A stretch of DNA of 64,000 nt from an uncultured Bacilli bacterium (GTDB lineage: Bacteria; Bacillota_I; Bacilli_A; RF39; UBA660): NCBI GenBank assembly GCA_934096985.1, contig CAKONC010000005.1, positions 1 to 64,000 on the forward strand, given 5' to 3'. A program made the translations under genes and the position numbers. The notes under the pieces were generated by a model that was not told the origin of the DNA, searched no databases, and saw only the letters and a program-made list of their open reading frames with translations. Positions 61,685 through 64,000 of this stretch are shown here, piece by piece (the stretch's first letter is position 1; every line of letters begins with the position of its first letter).

Positions 61685-61697
61685 GTTTTTATATTAT

Positions 61698-61726
61698 AAA
61701 AAAAGATAAATTTTACAAAATTTACC
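61698..61726 (-). terminator. Terminator of the Coat-F-like pair
   Basis: A 10-bp stem (61705-61714 with 61717-61726, one G-U pair), with a T-run on the minus strand. Confidence 0.7.
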
Positions 61727-61727
61727 T

Positions 61728-62021
61728 TTAATCAATTTCTAATTTTTTATATTCATCATATAGTGTTGAATATTTGTTATTAAGTTTTTCTTTTTCTACT
61801 TTTTCCAGTTTATAAAAACCATTTCTATACATTAACTCAAAAGTTTCTCTTTGTAATTTTATTACAGAATCAAATGATTTTTTTAATTCTTTATATAATA
61901 TTTCGTTACTTGCTTCAGTAAGTGCAATAGCATAATTTTTTGACATTTCTTTTAATGTTGATAAAATGTTATTTAAATAATCTTTATCTTCAAATTTTAT
62001 ACTATTCACAAGCCTTACCAT
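61728..62021 (-). CDS. Small Coat-F-like protein, 97 aa
   Basis: An all-helical protein. KDYLNNILSTLKEMSKNYAI followed by ALTEASNEILYKELKKSFDS, then NGFY and a charged tail, resembles Coat-F/ferritin-like small spore-coat proteins (two to three helices with TE..N/S). No metal-ligand set is obvious. It starts at ATG or at GTG 62009, overlapping the upstream gene by up to 20 nt. It is the second of a pair. The spore-coat assignment is by pattern, not certain. Confidence 0.55.
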   Translation of the reverse strand: MVRLVNSIKFEDKDYLNNILSTLKEMSKNYAIALTEASNEILYKELKKSFDSVIKLQRETFELMYRNGFYKLEKVEKEKLNNKYSTLYDEYKKLEID

Positions 62022-62220
62022 CCTTTATTATTGTTAATGTTTTGTTTAAATTTGTTTTAAAAAAATTATTACATTTACGAAGTTGTTTTTTTATTTCATT
62101 ATTTTTTACTTTTGTTAATGATAAAGAACAATTTTTAAATGCATAATAATTCCAATTAAAAATATCTTGTAAATAGTCTAAATCTTTACCTGTAAGTATA
62201 TTTGGCACATTTTCTTTCAT
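62002..62220 (-). CDS. Small Coat-F-like protein, 72 aa
   Basis: DLDYLQDIFNWNYYAFKNCSL, then KVKNNEIKKQLRKCNNFFKTNLNKTLTII, is a two-helix pattern like the first half of Coat-F-type coat proteins, with two Cys. The start is ATG after AGGAGG. It overlaps the following 97-aa gene, so the two are co-translated. With GerQ at 51 kb it points to a sporulation-type coat, or to a re-used coat family in a non-sporulating lineage. Confidence 0.55.
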   Translation of the reverse strand: MKENVPNILTGKDLDYLQDIFNWNYYAFKNCSLSLTKVKNNEIKKQLRKCNNFFKTNLNKTLTIIKDGKACE

Positions 62221-62263
62221 ACAATTTCTCCTCCTAAAAATAGTATGTTAAAAATTTGTTAAG

Positions 62264-62719
62264 TTATACATTTTTTTCATTATCTGCATAAATACAACTG
62301 AATTTAATACCATTTAAATAATTATTTATTGCACTTATCTCAAAATCAATCATATCATTTGGTAAATTGTTAATATCTTTCCACACTAATTCTGAACATT
62401 TCAACGGTTCGGCAATTTTAATATTTCCTATATAATTACTTATTTGAAAATAAACATCATAATACGACATTAATGATTTATTTTTTCTCATAACGACAAA
62501 TGCATCACTTATATCATTTTTTGTAATTTTAATATCAAGTTCCTCTTTTGCTTCTCTTATTGCCGCTTCATAAGGATCTTCCCCTTCATCAATGTGGCCT
62601 GCAGGCAAAGCTAAAAATCCAGGCCACAAAGTTGTTCCTTGCCTTCTTTGTAAAAGTATTTCACCTTTTTTATTTTTAATTATTAAATATATAGATGATA
62701 AAAATTTTTCTCTTGTCAT
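62264..62719 (-). CDS. Nudix hydrolase
   Basis: 151 aa. Nudix box starting GHIDEGEDPYEAAIREAKEE, with Gly, Glu and REAKEE in the right spacing; the usual following Gly is Asp here. It hydrolyses a nucleoside diphosphate linked to X, such as an oxidised nucleotide; substrate unknown. It starts at ATG after AAGGAG, 15 bp downstream of the YHYH/cadherin-like gene, so probably co-transcribed. Confidence 0.88.
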   Translation of the reverse strand: MTREKFLSSIYLIIKNKKGEILLQRRQGTTLWPGFLALPAGHIDEGEDPYEAAIREAKEELDIKITKNDISDAFVVMRKNKSLMSYYDVYFQISNYIGNIKIAEPLKCSELVWKDINNLPNDMIDFEISAINNYLNGIKFSCIYADNEKNV

Positions 62720-62734
62720 AAATTCTCCTTTATA

Positions 62735-63829
62735 TTAATCTTTCTTAATTAATTTATAAATAAATAATCCTATACCACTAATAAATGCAAGTCCAATTAT
62801 TGGATAAACTATATTTTCAATATTACTATACTTATGAACATTCAAAATAAATTCTTGGCTTCGACCATTTTCTGCAATTACATTAAATCTGATTTCATTA
62901 TCACCTGTTTTTATCTTATGTGATTTAGGTAAATCAGTACTTGCAGCATTATCTTCTAATTCATATTCAATACTAATAGTATCACCTGATGATATATAAA
63001 TTATTTCACTTTTATAATTTTTAAAAATAACCTCTTCACCATTAATTGTAACATTTATTTCAACATTATCACTTAACTTCTTATCTTTCTTTACATTTAA
63101 TGTGTACTCTTTTTCTGTTAATTCATCCTCAGCTATAACTTTAATAATTATTTTATTATCTGTATTATTTAAATCATATTCTAAGTTACTAATGACCTTA
63201 GCATTTTCATTATTTGTAAGAATATCTAATTTTATTTTATCACTTGTCGTACTAAAATACATTTCATCATTTATATCAATATTTTTTTCATCAATTATTA
63301 AGCTTTTTATTGTAGCGTCATTGCTTACAACTTTTATATACAATTTATATATTTTAATGGTTAAATCTTCCGCTGTAACACTTATAGTAATTTCATTTAT
63401 CAGTTCATTAGAAAGTATAGATGGCCTATCAATTTTTACAATAGCCTTGCTATGTTCTGGTATTACAATAATATCAGGTTCTAAATTTGATGTAGAAAAG
63501 TTCATTTCATTGGTGATATTAACACTATTTCCATCAATTAATAAAGACTTTATATTTGCATTATTGCTTTTTTGATATATGATATCATTATTATTTGATG
63601 ATGAATCACTTATTAGTACTCCATTACTATTAAAAATTTGTCCTTTTGAATTAGTATAAGTATTTCCATTATGGCAATGATATTCATTATAGTTTAAACC
63701 CCACGACGAACAATTTGTTTTACAAGTATGACAGCCATTACTATCAGTTCTACCAGGATGAGCCAAAACTATATTTGGACTCATAAAAAACATTAGGCAT
63801 ACAGCACATATAATATATAACTTCTTCAT
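62735..63829 (-). CDS. YHYH-motif surface protein with cadherin-like beta-sandwich repeats
   Basis: 364 aa. A signal peptide (about 1-23) is followed at once by HPGRTDSNGCHTCKTNCSSWG and EYHCHNG, a variant of the YHYH domain with a Cys-rich metal-like cluster. Three cadherin-like beta-sandwich repeats follow at about 90-290 (units begin IKSLLIDG, IKSLIIDE, and one with VEINVTINGE). A C-terminal membrane helix and Lys tail anchor it outside. ATG at 63829 has AGGAG seven nt upstream; the ATG at 63835 is too close. Role unknown, likely adhesive or structural. Confidence 0.72.
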   Translation of the reverse strand: MKKLYIICAVCLMFFMSPNIVLAHPGRTDSNGCHTCKTNCSSWGLNYNEYHCHNGNTYTNSKGQIFNSNGVLISDSSSNNNDIIYQKSNNANIKSLLIDGNSVNITNEMNFSTSNLEPDIIVIPEHSKAIVKIDRPSILSNELINEITISVTAEDLTIKIYKLYIKVVSNDATIKSLIIDEKNIDINDEMYFSTTSDKIKLDILTNNENAKVISNLEYDLNNTDNKIIIKVIAEDELTEKEYTLNVKKDKKLSDNVEINVTINGEEVIFKNYKSEIIYISSGDTISIEYELEDNAASTDLPKSHKIKTGDNEIRFNVIAENGRSQEFILNVHKYSNIENIVYPIIGLAFISGIGLFIYKLIKKD

Positions 63830-63891
63830 ACTCATACTCCTAGAATAATTATAACATTCTTTTTTCTATCAATAAATATAAATATAATATA

Positions 63892-63938
63892 GAATTTAAA
63901 AAATAAAAACTACTTTTAAATGAAATTAAAAGTAGTTT
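63892..63938 (-). terminator. Terminator after the right-edge tRNA
   Basis: A 13-bp perfect stem (63907-63919 with 63926-63938), with a T-rich tail on the minus strand. It lies 38 nt downstream of the tRNA 3' end. Confidence 0.85.
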
Positions 63939-63975
63939 CCTATATATCTCGAAAAGTTCGAGTTTATTAATAAAT

Positions 63976-64000
63976 TGGTGGAGTAGAGGAGAATCGAACT
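63976..64000 (-). tRNA. 3' end of a tRNA cut by the window edge
   Basis: Minus strand: T-loop TTCGATT, T-stem CTCCT, acceptor strand CTACTCC, discriminator A and encoded CCA. Only the last 25 nt are inside the window, so the amino acid cannot be named. The gene continues to the right and is terminated at 63938-63892. Confidence 0.85.

Noticed and set aside
63102..63575. 157-aa plus-strand frame
   Set aside because: Antisense to the cadherin-like gene, hydrophobic and without start signals; a shadow frame.
1..64000. Alternative genetic code (TGA as Trp)
   Set aside because: TGA terminates several full-length genes at their normal family length (e.g. murE at 28498-28500), and Trp positions in conserved motifs use TGG.
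1..64000. Prophage, insertion sequence, CRISPR or defence island
   Set aside because: No integrase, transposase, phage structural, Cas or restriction gene is present, and base composition is uniform apart from highly expressed genes.

Overview
The window is a very AT-rich, densely packed chromosomal segment from a low-G+C Bacillota, most like the small-genome, wall-bearing, anaerobic gut Bacilli (RF39- or Erysipelotrichia-like lineages). That placement is inferred from gene content and was not computed. TGA is used as a stop (for example at the end of murE), so this is not the mycoplasma code. Anaerobic energy metabolism is seen in pyruvate:ferredoxin oxidoreductase, rubrerythrin and a complete arginine deiminase operon. 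A cross-linked peptidoglycan wall is indicated by MurE, two FemAB-type ligases, a lipid II-type flippase, an L,D-transpeptidase and two M23 endopeptidases. Almost every promoter I could read is a SigA type with a 17-18 nt spacer, and most operons end in clear hairpin-plus-U-run terminators.

Layout, left to right. 1-112: the 3' half of an elongator tRNA-Met joined to an abnormal 5' half. 0.2-4 kb: RNase J, then RNase Y with a small JAMM-motif protein. 4-9 kb: membrane and envelope genes (TrhA/hemolysin III, DUF4097, LiaF-like, patatin, L,D-transpeptidase). 9-11.4 kb: recG flanked by two candidate small RNAs, each with its own promoter and terminator. 11.4-16.6 kb: nifJ, enolase and a DUF308 protein. 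16.7-19.3 kb: a FemAB ligase and two orphan genes. 19.4-26.9 kb: translation genes tuf, fusA, rpsG, rpsL, rplL, rplJ, rplA and rplK, with an L10 leader and a C-terminally extended L11. 27-30.8 kb: murE, an anchored Ig-like protein, an anchored thioredoxin and a TetR regulator. 30.9-34.5 kb: pheST under a Phe T-box. 34.5-36.4 kb: rubrerythrin and a dicarboxylate/amino-acid symporter.

36.4-39.1 kb holds a two-gene operon of an ER/SipW-type signal peptidase and a membrane-anchored protein with dozens of Asp/Asn-rich calcium-loop-like repeats. It is the most unusual cassette in the window. 39.2-42.7 kb is ftsE-ftsX-M23 peptidase-lipoprotein, a cell-wall hydrolase activation module. 43.2-47.9 kb is arcA-arcB-arcC plus a YfcC-type carrier. 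47.9-50.9 kb is an amino-acid ABC importer with a YitT protein. 51-55.3 kb has a GerQ-like spore-coat gene, then flippase-femAB-lemA. 55.3-61.7 kb is ung followed by the long replication/translation/wall run rpsF-ssb-rpsR-rplI-dnaB-M23-walJ-rlmH. 61.7-63.9 kb has two Coat-F-like small proteins, a Nudix hydrolase and a YHYH/cadherin-like surface protein. The window ends inside a minus-strand tRNA.

The main themes are wall construction and remodelling, spread over several loci that probably act together: MurE with a non-DAP signature, FemAB branching ligases, flippase, FtsEX/M23 and L,D-transpeptidase. A second theme is RNA turnover (RNase J and RNase Y). Spore-coat-like genes also occur in an otherwise housekeeping background. 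No prophage, insertion sequence, CRISPR array or defence island was found. No gap between annotated features exceeds 300 bases.
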